A DNA stretch of 64,000 nucleotides from Plantago major. Lineage: Eukaryota > Streptophyta > Magnoliopsida > Lamiales > Plantaginaceae. Under the pieces are notes generated by a model. That model did not search any database, had not been told where the DNA came from, and saw only the letters and a program-made list of their open reading frames with translations. Within the stretch, counting starts at the first letter, position 1. Every line of letters begins with the position of its first letter. Positions 22,499 through 34,100 of the stretch are shown here, in pieces. A program made the position numbers and the translations under genes. The stretch spans positions 33,422,765 to 33,486,764 of the forward strand of contig CM048840.1 in the NCBI GenBank assembly GCA_026545765.1, in the 5' to 3' direction.

Positions 22499-24485
22499 TT
22501 TTTTTTTTTTTTTTTTTTTTTGAGAAAAATGGTGTGTGTGTGTGTGTGTGTATCATGGCTAGAAAAAGAACAGCCATCAAGTGAAAAACAAGACAAAACA
22601 GAGGAATCATCACAATCTACCAAAACGTTTTGGCTTAACAAATGCGCCAACTTATTACCATCTCGCTTAGTAAAGCTAAAAGAACAAAAAGATAAACAAG
22701 AAGCAAAAACCTTTGTTTCCTCCAGAATTGCCCCTGATGAAGAAAAGGAATGAGTCCTAGCTAATAGTTGATTCACCACATTTAAATTATCACCTTCAAC
22801 AATACACTGCTGGAAATTGTTGCTATTGCGAACTGAACAGCGGCACAGGCAGCCCATGACTCTACCTGTTTGGAACATCCAGCAAATGGCAGTCGAAGTC
22901 GCCTCCAAGCCAAGACCTTCCCGTCACAATCACGCGCAACGATTCCCGCACTAGCTACCTGTTTTGAAATTCACACAGAAGCATCATAGTTGATTTTCAT
23001 TGTTCCAACTGGTGGTGGAATCCAACGGACTGATGGATCAGGTGGACGTGGACTATGAAAAACTGATTGTGCCTCTTTAAAAGCCACAATATATCGTCGA
23101 ACATACTAATGAGACTCTTGAACATCAAACACACATCCTCCATACACTTTATGATTTCTGTTTGACCAAATATTCCAGCAAGCACAAATGAAACTCTCCA
23201 AATGAACAACATTGTGTGGCTTTCGAAACTCGTGTACCCAACTCCAAAAGGAATCTGTATGAAACATGGTAAGATTAGAAGGACAATTAGAAATAGCCCA
23301 ATATAGTCTAGTATACGAGCAATTCTTGAAAATGTGAAAATAGTCTCGTGATCATTAGCACACATAGGACACAAAATCTCAACATCCAATCCCCGTTTTT
23401 GCAGATTCTTACGGACAGGCAAGGAATTCCGCAGCTCTCCAGAAAAAAATCTTCACCTTATTAGGAAGTTTCAAATTCCACAACCATTCCCAATTAAAGG
23501 TTTCTGGACTACTACTTTGACCCCTCCTATCACTGGATTCTAAAACCTTCATATCCCGTGCAAGATAGTACGCTGAACGTACTGAATAATAACCATTTCT
23601 AGTGAAGTGACAAATCCTTGTATCCAACGACGGTGTATTAGTCAATGGAATACTAAGAATAGCAGCTGCATCCTCTTCCCAAAAAATATTCTTCACTAGA
23701 TCAGAATTCCAATCTCCAGTGGCTGAATTAATAAGATCATTAACATGCACATCACTCAAAAGCATCAGATCAGGAGTAAAAGGACGGAACTTATGATTTC
23801 TAGGTAGTCAATTGTCTTTCCACACCCGTACCTGCCTCCCATCTCCTATTCGCCAACGCACACCTGCTTAACCAGTTCCATAGCCCCAAAAATACTCTAC
23901 CAAGTAAAAGAAGAGGTACTCTTTAAAATAGCATAAAAAATGTCGCAAGTTGGAAAATACTTAGCTTTATAAACTCAACAAAGAAGAGAATTAGGATTAG
24001 AAATGATCCTCCAATTTTTTTTCCCGAGCATAGCTTTGTTGAATGAACGCAAATCACGGAAACCCATACCCCCATCTCTCTTAGAATCACACAAAGCATC
24101 CCACTTGACCCAATGAATTTTTCTATCCTTCCCATTTCCCCACCAAAATCGAGAAATAAGAGACTGGATTTCTTGCAAAAGATAATCAGGAAGTTTAAAG
24201 CAACTCATAACGTAAGTAGGGATTGATTGTATCACAGCTTTAATAAGTACTTCTTTCCCGGCCTTAGAGAGAAAACGGTTACCAAAACTTTGAAGTTTGT
24301 TCCAAACTCTTTCCCTTAACCACCCAAAAACCTCTCGCTTAGACCTACCCATCTCAGTTGGTAGCCCTAAATACTTCTCATGCTTCTCCACCACCCTCAC
24401 AGGAAGACACCTCCTCCACTCTCTCACGCCCCACATTACGACTAAAAACCACAGTGGACATCTCAATATTAATCTCTCACCTCCT
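22499..24485 (-). mobile_element. 5'-truncated LINE (non-LTR retrotransposon)
   Basis: Read on the minus strand, it begins just after the catalytic part of the reverse transcriptase and runs through three known segments. First, about 24466-23975, the RT thumb region (KYLGLPTEMGRSK, LSKAGKEVLIKAV, IPTYVMSCFKLP, FWWG). Second, 23870-23300, the zf-RVT region (VRWRIGDGRQVRVWKDNW, WNLKLPNKVKIFFWRA, then CPMCANDHET). Third, 22990-22500, the RNase H-like domain (CSKQVESWAACAAVQFAI, VEGDNLNVVNQLL, RDGNKLAHLLSQ). Several stops and frame shifts break it. The 3' end is a 23-base T run on the plus strand (22499-22521), the poly(A) tail. The word ccttcaYttct occurs at both ends (22489-22499 and 24486-24496) with one mismatch, a likely target duplication. 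Confidence 0.88.
22532..22550. repeat. (GT)n microsatellite
   Basis: A short run of about nine GT repeats lies just inside the poly(A) end of the LINE. Confidence 0.9.
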
Positions 24486-24496
24486 CCTTCATTTCT

Positions 24497-25108
24497 TAGT
24501 AATGTATGAAGTTATATGGGATGGCTAAAAATTGGAAATGTATAAAGTTATGCAAAACTGAGAGACTACTCTTGTATAACCATACTTATTTTAAATTATA
24601 GTTTATTCAGTTAATTAATACTCTATTCGTCCCGTACTAAATCTCATGTTTACTTAACACTCCTAGTGTGTTCCATTGCATACATACATACATACATCAT
24701 GCCATATCGCCTTGATCCGGCTCAACCCGAGCGAACCGATCTGACCCTGGCCTAACCTAATCTTTTTTAAGGGGTGGCCGGCTTAACTTTCCGGTGCGAC
24801 TTTTAAAACATAGTTACTCATCAATGCATACTCTCTAACACACTTTTACCTTCCTCTTTCATTCCCATCAACAACAACATCAATTATTGCCATCAAGCTC
24901 TTCCTGTCTATCCAGATCTGGAAAATTTGAAGTGTACTCGGTCAATTATCAATTCCTTGATTTCCCCGTAAGCCACATCGCTTCCCTCAACTTTATCATC
25001 TACCGGCTCCAACGACGACGCCCTACTCTTTGGGTGCTATGATAACATGGTATTTATGTTTTTTTTTACAACCGTATAAGGTTAGGGATTTTAGATTCGA
25101 GCATTGTT
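24497..25108. other. Intergenic DNA, no gene recognised
   Basis: A short cata repeat lies near 24678-24696. I see no conserved coding frame or RNA gene. Confidence 0.45.
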
Positions 25109-25116
25109 CTTTCAAC

Positions 25117-25660
25117 TAGAAGTGAGCGCGTGCGGGTATTGGCGGGTATTTACAAAAAAGTAAACCAACCCGCCTATGGCGGGTGATTATTTGTCCGACC
25201 CACAGCGGGTAGAATAATTTTCTAACCCGCGGCGGTTCGGGTGAGAAGAATGGCAGATTGACGGGTGAATTACTACATGAATTATGATATATTATAATCC
25301 ATCAAACTAACAAAATATTTTGAAAGCAAATAAAATGATGAAGTACTATTTTTACATATGTAGTTTCTTAGTTTATATATGAAAATAACCCTATTTTTAC
25401 TACTATTAATCTATCCTATATTTATATCTATTTATTTAAGTGACAATTAATTTATTTTACATATATACATTTTTTGTTATGTGAACAATATGGCGGGCGG
25501 GGCGGGCGGGTTGCACCCAACCAACTCACCACCCACCCACCCACCAATTGACGGGTTATAAAAAATTTAAAGCACGTAATTTTTTTTAAAAAAAAATAAT
25601 CGGCGAGTGCAAGTGAGATGCGGGCGGTTTGTGTTCGGGCGGTTTGTTTGCACAGCCCTA
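25117..25660. mobile_element. Non-autonomous hAT-type element, 544 bp
   Basis: The flanks are CTTTCAAC at 25109-25116 and again at 25661-25668, a perfect 8-bp target duplication as made by hAT transposases. The ends are TAGAAGTGAGCGC on the left and TAGGGCTGTGCAA on the right (reverse-complemented), a short and imperfect inverted repeat. Both subterminal regions are rich in cgggcgg/ggcgggt words, and the middle is AT-rich. No transposase is present. Confidence 0.85.
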
Positions 25661-25668
25661 CTTTCAAC

Positions 25669-26330
25669 CTAGGAATCCCAAGTGGAAGCATCCTTGAGGC
25701 GCTTTCTTGGTGACGATTAATATATTTGCAGGTTTCTTGGCGTCTCTGAAAGCTTATGCCGCCAATGGATGGAGGAGAAGGGATTGATTTTGGCTTTAGG
25801 TTAGAGAGAAGAGAAGCAAAATTTGTAAATGAAGGAGACCAAGAGTTTCGTATCTATATCAACACGTGTCTCCAAGCCCCCTCTCCGAGTTCCTAAAGAA
25901 AAAAGGATTTTGGGGCTCTCTTGATAAACCCTTACAATGCCATCTTGGTTGTCACAGGAGGATAATGAGTTAGATCTGGGAATTTTGGTCTCTACAAACA
26001 CGGAACAAAATTTGGATATTTTAGTTGGATTGCCATCTATTCGGTCTGAGATTGCAAGAGAGAGTTTGGCAGTGTCTCATGCTCCTATGTTAATAGAACC
26101 TTCCCGTAACAGATTTTTTGTTGAAATTTGCAATCAGCCTTCCGATGGGCTAAGAGATGCAGCTATTGTTGTCTGTGTAACAACTGGGGTTTCGGACAGT
26201 GCACAATGTAAAAAACAGTTGGGAGTTGGGACGATGTTCTGCTGTGTGATGCAATGCTTCAATGAAAAGGAAAGCATATACAATGACAAATGTTCAGGAC
26301 GCCAATTCTAGCTCAAACAAATAAATTGTA
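25669..26330 (+). other. Unrecognised 124-aa frame and flanks
   Basis: The frame 25937-26311 (MPSWLSQEDNELDLG..., Cys-rich near the end) has no family I recognise, no visible splice partners and no conserved neighbours. It could be a decayed exon or chance. I would not call a gene here. Confidence 0.2.
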
Positions 26331-27080
26331 ACGAGATCGAGCTTGGCATGAAATATAAAATGTATCTACAAAATATTAATGAATATACAAAAATATCACT
26401 ATATTAAATATACGTTTACTAATATAACAAGATTTTATAATCATTATTGAGTCAAGCATTATTGAGATTTGGCTCGATAACCTTATTAAGCGAACCGAGC
26501 ATGAGCCTTACCATATACTCAACTTGGCTTAACTCGGATAACAATAATAATTAGAAACTGTCAATCATAGTCGTTACAACATATACAACATTAATATTTG
26601 TAAAAGTTACAAGCTGTAATCATGTCACCAATTTACATTTAGAACACATACATATAAAATTGGCTAAACTTGGCTTAACTCGGAAAACAATAATAATTAG
26701 AAACAATCAATCATAGTCGTTACAACATATACAAATTTAATATTCATTAAAGTTATAAGTTGTAATCATGTCACCAATTTACATTAAGAACGCATACATA
26801 TAAAATTATGTGTCATAGTATTATAACATAAATTGATTGTCACGCGTAGCGTGACTCGCGCATGCTAGTGATAATTATGTTTCCGAAATTGCATCAAAGC
26901 AAATCAAAAAGTGAAAACCTGAAAAATCACTTAATGGAAGTTTCCAGAAATGCCTCCCCAATCCCCAATACGCATTTCCACAAACCTCTATAAAATCCAT
27001 TCACACAAACCCTATTTCACCTGGCCGCCTCTTTGAATTCTCGCAAAATACAACTCCAATCCAACGAAAATCCAAAAATC
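26331..27080. repeat. Upstream flank and promoter of SKP1-like copy E
   Basis: This matches the upstream flanks of copies A-D from tatcactatat through ctcgataacc, catgtcaccaatttacat, cgcgtagcgtgactcgc and the TATA segment. Inside it a segment of about 145 bp is tandemly doubled (about 26515-26660 and 26661-26805, both beginning acttggcttaactcgg), which no other copy shows. Confidence 0.85.
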
Positions 27081-27081
27081 A

Positions 27082-27623
27082 ATGGCATCTTTCAATGTTG
27101 TTGCTTCTTCCCCCGCCGAGAAGCCGATCGACAATCCTGCAACTACTGAGACGAGGAAGGTTACTCTCAAGAGCAGTGATAATGCATTGTTCGAAGTGGA
27201 TGAGAAGGTCGCCAATCAATCGCAGACTATCAAGAACATGCTTGAGGATTGCACGGACACTGTCTTCCCGTTGCTTAGTGTCAAAGGCCCAATTCTGACA
27301 AAGGTGGTTGAGTTCTCCAAGCGCCACGTTGAATTTGAGGAGAAAAAAAGGGCCAACCCTGATGAGAAGGACGATGAATTGAAGATGTTTGATGAGGAGT
27401 TTGTCAAGGAATTAAAGGTAGATCTCGACGTTTTGTTTGATATGATTCTTGCTGCGAATTATCTGGATCACAAAGAATTACTTCATATGAGTTGCAGGTT
27501 GTTGCTGATATGATGAAGGGTAAGTTACCTGAGGAAATTCGCTCCCTTTTTCAGATTGTCAATGACTACACGCCTGAGGAAGAGGCTGAGGTTCATCGGG
27601 AGAATCAATGGGCTTTTGAGTAG
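27082..27623 (+). pseudogene. SKP1-like copy E, frameshifted
   Basis: It is open from ATG 27082 for 143 codons ([53 protein letters not shown]). The frame shifts by one base near 27497 (agttgcaggttg versus gttgccaggct in the other copies) and soon stops. The rest of the protein, including TPEEEAEV and WAFE followed by TAG at 27621-27623, is preserved in another frame. Apart from the shift this copy looks closest to canonical SKP1 (LKSSDNALFEVDEKVA, VFPL). It is a dispersed duplicate about 12 kb from the array. Confidence 0.87.
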
Positions 27624-27817
27624 TTTCTTAGTAGGGTGATGATGAATGGATTCAGGAAAATTATGACCAGTTGGATTTTGTTTTGGTGGAGCAGGTAAGA
27701 AGATGAAATGGATGGTTTAGTTAGCCCTTCATTGTGCTATGTGCTCTTAACATTTATGGCTTATTGGAATGAATGAATCTTTTGTTGTTCACTATTGTTA
27801 ATCTTTGCTATGTGCTC

Positions 27818-28699
27818 TGTTGGTCCAGATAACGGCAAAGTAAAAGACTAGAGGGGGGGGGGGTGAATAGTCTTTTAAAACTTTTGTCGATAAACACAAT
27901 TTCTCAGAAACCTGCGGGGTTTCTGATACTTAGATTCAGAGCGCGGAAGACTTTAAGATAGGTAAGTGCAGAAACAATAAGTATGTGTGTGTGCTTTGCT
28001 GAAAGATAAATACAGAAAGGTAAATAACACAGCAAGTATAGTGGTATCTGGAGGTGGCGTAATCCTCCAACTAATCCACTTCGGTCGTATTTCTCAGCAT
28101 CTAAGTGTGTGATATTTATAGATGAATTAGAGAGTCGTTGGGATGTTATCCGTTAGACACAATTCAAATTCAGTCTATACATATCTTGAAATGAGTACTC
28201 AGAAGTCCTTGTCTCATATCTCAGAGAGGACTGTGCTTTAGCGGCTTTTCTGCCGATGCAATTAATGCACATGTACTATTTCTTGTCCTGTAGTCTTCAA
28301 CGGATACATTAGCCTTTCTGATGGCTTGCATGCTCCATACTCATGATGTCATATGTTCCAGAATCATGTTTCAAAAGTAACTAAATGCACTTAAGAAAGG
28401 ATTAAGGACATAGTCTTTCCGAGTGAGACTAAACCTTGGTGTCTTCATAAATCTTGTGCAATCTCCGGTCTTATAATCTTCAGAAAAACTCCATTGCTAG
28501 GATTGATCTTCATGGTCTTCTTGGAAATAAAAATTACACTCAGAGACCTATAATCCTAATACAAGATTTACTAGACTAATCATACTCAGTGATTTCCTCT
28601 TTTACAATGTTCAAGTGAACCAAGAGTACTTTAATCACCTTTCTGGCTAAGATAAGAACATGTGATGAATGATCAAAATACTAACAGATATTCCTAACA
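27818..28699 (-). repeat. 3' LTR of the copia element
   Basis: 882 bp, starting TGTTGGTCCAGATAACGG on the plus strand and ending ATTCCTAACA. It is collinear with 38112-38988 throughout. Confidence 0.95.
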
Positions 28700-28701
28700 A
28701 A

Positions 28702-28714
28702 TTTTCCCCTTTTT
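28702..28714 (-). promoter_or_regulatory. Polypurine tract of the copia element
   Basis: The minus strand reads aaaaaggggaaaa directly before the 3' LTR, the expected plus-strand primer for reverse transcription. Confidence 0.85.
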
Positions 28715-29130
28715 GATCAGTCATCCATGACTATCTTTTAAAGTCCTTTTACAAATTTGTAATCCTGGAAGAGAAAACAATCCACCACTTAATCATTTCA
28801 AATGATATTCAATTTTAGTTGAATTAAGTGCAGAAAGTAAACATCAACCAAATCACAAGAAGTGACCTTTGCTGATAAGTTGTCATCTATTAGAGTGTAT
28901 CTGAGAGTATGATCTTCAGATAGGTACAGATTACAGAATGAGATGCAACTTTTACAAATAGATAAAGTTTAGAAACAAACAACAAGATTACAAAAGTAAC
29001 AAAACATACTAAGTAAATTAGAACAACAGGAGAGTCCAAGCTCCAAGTAAACATTCTAAGATACTAGTCTTCAAGTCTTCAAAAATAACTTAGGTTCAGA
29101 AACCTCAAGTTCTTCAGCACCCTTTCTGGA

Positions 29131-32100
29131 TCAGTTGACATAATCATCCACTTTTCTGCATTCTTGGATATAGTCATAAAGTATCCTTCTGACAGAAAGT
29201 TTTGTCTTTCTGGATAAGATACAAATTCCATGGTAACTCTTGCCAAGATTGTAGTTTTTCTTCAGAAAGTGTTTGACCCAGTAGTATTTTCCCCAGACCC
29301 AGGCATGGTCTACTTGCAGCTCAGATAGGTTGAAATACTTGTATATTTCTTCCAGATAGTGAATATCATCCAGATATTCATCCTTTGTCATGTAGAATGA
29401 CTCATAGGGATGAACACCTAGCTTGTTCTGCTTGCTGTAGCTACCATCCAGTTTTCTTGTCTTGTGCACATCTTCTGGCTTGGGGTAAGGACAAGGAAAA
29501 GAAAGGTCCATCTTTCTGGCATCATTTCTCTTTTCAACCTCAAAGTTTAGTCAGGCATGAAGGTGTTCATGTTTTAGCAAATTTGGCTTGCCTTCACTCC
29601 ATTTTAGGATCTGGTTGAAGATGGGAGTTGGAAACTTATCATTGACAAGTAGATGTTGCAATTCCAGAATCCAATACCCTTTCTTGTTCAGAATGCACCT
29701 ATATGAAGACTCTCCATTACTGGTCTTCACATACTCAATGTGGGCATCAGTTGGCTTTTCTTGATGAGTTTCTTTGTTTGCTCGCTTACTGAATATCCCT
29801 TCTAGCCTTTCTGTTAGGTGGCCTTCTGTCAAGAGATCCTGTGACTCTTTCTTCCTGCCTTGGGGCTGTGCTGGTGGAAGTCCCTTGAATTGACTTGGTA
29901 TTTCTAGAAGGGGTTCTGGCTGCTAATGGCCTTGCTGCCAGAGGAGGTTGTAAGGGGCTTGCTTGCCTTCTTCTTTTGTGAATTGGATGCTCATCTGTAT
30001 CAGATTCATCCTCATCATCATCATTGATGTTCCAGTTGTGAGGCTTGCAGCTCTCTTGACCTCTTACCTCACGTTCTTCTTGATTTTCTTCTTCAGAAGC
30101 TTTCTGGTTGTTCCCATCTGAGATCCTAAGGGACTTGGTACCCCTAGTGATCATACTTCTCAGCTTTCTGGCTGGTTGATCTGGAACAACTTCTTCAGCA
30201 GGGGTGTCTCCAGTGGTGTCCTTAATGACTAGTTGACTTGAGGAGGGGAGATTTGATTGTTTTCTTTTTCTTCCTCTGCCTTTCTGAGGCATCTCTCCTT
30301 CCCCCTTAGTCATGAATGACTGACTCATGATAGCATAAGCTTCAGAGAGTGATTCAAAGTTCTTCTGGAGGTTGTTATGCACCCTGACCAATTCTTGGAT
30401 TTCTTCTTTCATGTCCTTGTTTTGCCTAACCAACACTTGCTCTTTTCTGTTGAGCTCTTCAATAGGCCTTAGAATAGCCTCAGCTTGTTGAGTAGCATAA
30501 GTAGCATCTGCTAGTGCTTGGTTGGCATTGTTGCAGTCTTCTTCCCTGATCAGAGCTAAGTCTTTTTTAGAGAGAGCTATGCTGGTTGCTCTATTTAGCA
30601 ATGCGTGACCAAATCTTTCATCTCTTCTGGATGATCAGTAGGACTTGGTTGTCTTGAGCAACAAGTCATCTCTTAGTTCAAGAAAACAGTATTACGGACT
30701 GTGCTCATCACTTCTTGATGCACCTGGAGCAGAGAAAATTTGAGGAGCCAGAAGGGCTAGCTTTTCCTTAGTGATTAACCTCTCATCTTCTGCTTGGGAG
30801 ATCAAGTTTGGGTTTATTTCAGCATCACGCTCATAATCCTTTTCTTGGATTGTTTGCAGAGTGGCAATCTTTTGTTTGCCTTTGAGTATGTTGGCCTTCT
30901 GAGAAGTAGAAGGTCTTTCTGATGCAGCCTTAGCATAATGCTCTTCATCATCATTGTCATCCATGGCATCTATCTCAGCAGCAGTGACAACGATGGCATT
31001 TTTCAACAACCTTTTCTCATCTAGGAGTGCCAATTCCTTAGCATTAGCTTCTCTGAGCTTTTTAAGTTTGGCTTCCTTTTCTTCAATAAGAGCTTGACAC
31101 TCTAAGTTGATTCTCTTCTCCTCTTCCAACTTAAATCCGAGTTGTTCAATCCTGAACTCAGTGGCTGTGATTTCTTCAATTGTGTCTTGTTCAGCCTGTT
31201 GGGTATTTTGATGAGACTTTGGTGGTGATGATGATGGGGCTTTATGAGCATTGGAAGGAGTAGCCTTTTCTGCACTTCCTTTGCTAACTTTCTGAATCCC
31301 GCCGTTTCCAGGTTGGGGATCATCATCATCATCCTTTTTCTTGTCTTCTTGACTTGGATGCTCAGAAGGAGGTTCTTGGTAGTCATTCTCATCAGTTTCC
31401 TCCTCATCTTCAGAAACCAGGTTGATCACATTAGGAAGTGTGATCATCCTCCCATTTACTTCTTCTTGCTCAGAAGGGTAGGTTGTGAGCTTGCTGGACA
31501 AGGCGGGATGGGTCACCATCTGCTCTTGGGTTTGAGCATCAGCAGCTTGAAAGTCTGCTAGGAGTCTTTGTGCTACTTCACTTAAGAAGTTATCATCCAT
31601 CAGAATGGCAAAAGAGTATGATTCTGTGGGAAACATAGCATGGATATGGTCTTCCAGATTGATTGCTATAGCCCTTTTCTCTGGGATGTCAATTACTCTT
31701 GCAATTTCAGAAAGATCGGCCTTTCTGAGCTTCTGCCATTGTCTGAAGCACTTTAGATGTTTCTTGAGAGTGTGCTTCTTAAAGGCTTGGAGTAAGTTGA
31801 GTGGCACTAGACTTTGAGCCTGAAAGAAAGGGATCAAGTTAGTTTTGTTCAAACTACTTGTGTTAGTATCTGTGTGCAAAAGTAAGCTTTCTGAGCATAC
31901 CTGTGTAGAAACACTAGGCTCATTTGCTTGGACTTCTGCTTGTTTGGGCACAGAGGCCTCAGATACCTTGATGTGAGGAGAAGTCTGATCCTCAACATCC
32001 TTTCTTTCTGATTGAACCTGAGAAATAGAATCAAATATGTTTAGAAACTTGTTATCAGAAAAGATAAGTGGAAAAATGTTTTCTGAGACTTCACTTACTT

Positions 32101-34100
32101 CCAAGTGAGGAAGCTCAGTGGCATCTTTCTCAGAAACCTTGGGGCTTTCTGGAACCTTTTCTTCAGATACTGCTTGTTCAGCAGTTTTAGTTTCTCTTGG
32201 AGGAGATAAGATCACATTCTCTCCGTCCAAGTGATAGAACAAACATATTGATTAAGTAGTGAATTTTACCAAAATTTTCTTAAGGAAAGTTTACTGATAC
32301 TTACCTTCTCAACAGAAGGCTCAGTAACTACTTCCTCAGTGTGCTTTTCAGCCTCTGGAAACTCTTGGTGTTGGGGTGTTGGTTCCACCTCCACTACTTT
32401 CTCAGTTGTAGCCTAATGAGAGACATTTAAGAATATCAGAACATAAGATTAGAGCAATTTTAAGTTAGTTATTTCTTGTTCAGAGATAACTTTACTACCT
32501 GTGGAACAGGCTCTTCTTGATGTTCTGAGGTTGGAGTAACCTCTTCTTGATTCAAGGGAGTGGACAAGTTTTCTTCCCCCTGAAATTGTGTCTCCAAGTT
32601 GGCCTGTAACAAATGAAGCTTATGAGTAACAAGTTAATATTTTAATGTTGACAAGTTAGATACAAACTACTTTTGTTACCTGAATAGAGTCAGGCTGACT
32701 TTGGGTCTCTTGGACTAGTGGAGTTTCCACAGCCTCTCTTTGCTCATTGTTGGTCTCCTCTACAATATCTTTCTGAGTCTCCATCTCAGTTTGATCCTTT
32801 TCTGAGAGTTGAGCTCTCTCAGAAGGTTGAGGAACCTGTTCAAGAACAGGGTTTTCTTCAGCCACATTAAGTGCTGGCATTGTGAATGTGGAAGCAATGT
32901 CAACATCTTCCATCACTCTATCTTCCTCATCCAGGCCTTCTTCTTCCTGTTGGACAGAGGGGCTCCTTTCTTTCTGAGGGGCTGAGCTTGATGCTCCTCC
33001 ATGGGTCTCAATCCTGGACTTTTTGAATACTTGTGTAAGTACTACATCATCATTAGAGTCACTGTCCAGATTGGGAGCTGACCCATCTATGATATTTCTA
33101 TCATCTCTAGAGATATCTGGAGCAGCATGTCTCAGAATTCTTGGGGCTTTCTGGTGTTGCCTTTCTGGCCGAACAACATCTTCTGAGATCTTGTCTCCAG
33201 AAGGTTGTGCTTTTTGTACACTTTGGGACTTAGAGGCTCTCTTGCTTTGAGTCCTCTTTCTCTTGGCAACTGGAGGTTGAGCAGGAGCTTGCTCAGAGAC
33301 CTCTTCACCTTGCTGGGCAGCTTCAAGCTCTTCTGCCTCTTTCTGAGCTTTCTCAGCAATAATTCTCTCCTTTTCTTCAAAGGCATGTCTGAAAAGAGAG
33401 TTGGTGACTGGGATTTCTTGTCTCTTTCTGAGAGTTATTCCCATTGTTTCCAGAATGTAGCAAATTCTGAGACCAAAATGCATATTGCCCTTTGTCTCAG
33501 CAAGGCCATTGATGATTTTAGGCTCAAATTCCTCAATGTGCCCAAGAAATTTGTTGAAGGCGTACTTCCCCCAATTAAAGTGGGTTTCCTGCCCTTCATG
33601 CTTCTTATTCAGAAGATGCATCATCATCCATCTCTCCATGCTTATCTGGTCTACTCCACCTTTGTTGCCATCAAAGCAACGGACGAATGAGAGCAAAGTA
33701 CTCCAGTGTTTACGGAGATGACCGGTTCGATGGCTTTGAACAAAGTTTCTTTGGCAACCCTTTGCATTTTCAATCTGGATTGCCTCAAATAGCTCCTTAA
33801 CACTTTGAATCATGGAGGCATCCCTGATGTTGATGTCGTCGATTGTTCCTTGATTTTTCAATCGGAATAAGTTGCAGAAAGTCTTGCAGTCTAGGACAAT
33901 TTCTTGTCCTTGAACTTCAGTCTGCATGTATTTCTCTTCTACATCATTCACAACTTTTGTGAAGATTTTGGAGTTGTTGTAGAACTCCAACACATCCAGT
34001 GTGGATAGTCCACTGGGTGCAGCACACAGAAACTTGTAGATATGGGAACTTTTCAACATTCCCAATATCAGTTTTCTATCTGCTTTTGAAGAAATGGCTG
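29131..34100 (-). CDS. Accessory multi-exon gene of the copia element, function unknown
   Basis: It starts in frame with the end of integrase: VVLYEENKKS is followed directly by PLADWNPSHKMNWGAF, so there is no separate start that I can fix. The first 240 or so residues (STLDVLEFYNNSKIF, then GQEIVLDCKTFCNLFRL, then RWMMMHLLNKK, then NWGKYAF) resemble, from memory, the conserved N-terminal domain of plant retroelement envelope-like or plant-transposon accessory proteins. After that the product is charged and low-complexity, with KRKR stretches, an acidic DDDDD block and coiled-coil segments (near 31130-31000 and 30560-30350). Candidate exons on plus coordinates: to 32680; 32499-32603; 32305-32412; 32099-32218; 31901-32017; 30696-31819; then 30626 downward. 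Near 29925 a frame change and at 29549-29551 a TGA interrupt the distal part, which ends with a 126-aa Tyr-rich segment (29511-29131). No RT motif is present. Confidence 0.6.
30627..30695 (-). other. Candidate 69-bp intron removing two in-frame stops
   Basis: The minus strand reads gagcacagtcc, then GTAATACTG..., ending ctactgatcatccAG, then aagagatgaaag. The intervening 69 bases contain TAA and TGA in the frame of the long upstream ORF, and the downstream ORF is in the same frame. Removing them fuses DEHSP to RDERFGHALLNRA without a shift. A branch-point-like ctgat lies 9 bases before the AG. The donor is non-consensus at the last exon base and 69 bp is near the lower limit for plant introns. 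Confidence 0.5.
31820..32679 (-). other. Five short GT-AG introns flanking four phase-0 exons
   Basis: On the minus strand I place introns at 32604-32679 (76 bp), 32413-32498 (86), 32219-32304 (86), 32018-32098 (81) and 31820-31900 (81). Each begins GT and ends AG, with donors such as gtaagt and gtatgc and acceptors such as tttctcag and ctttcag. The four enclosed exons are 105, 108, 120 and 117 bp, all multiples of three with phase 0 on both sides. The last two introns happen to be open in frame, so a plain ORF scan merges them with the exons. Confidence 0.72.
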
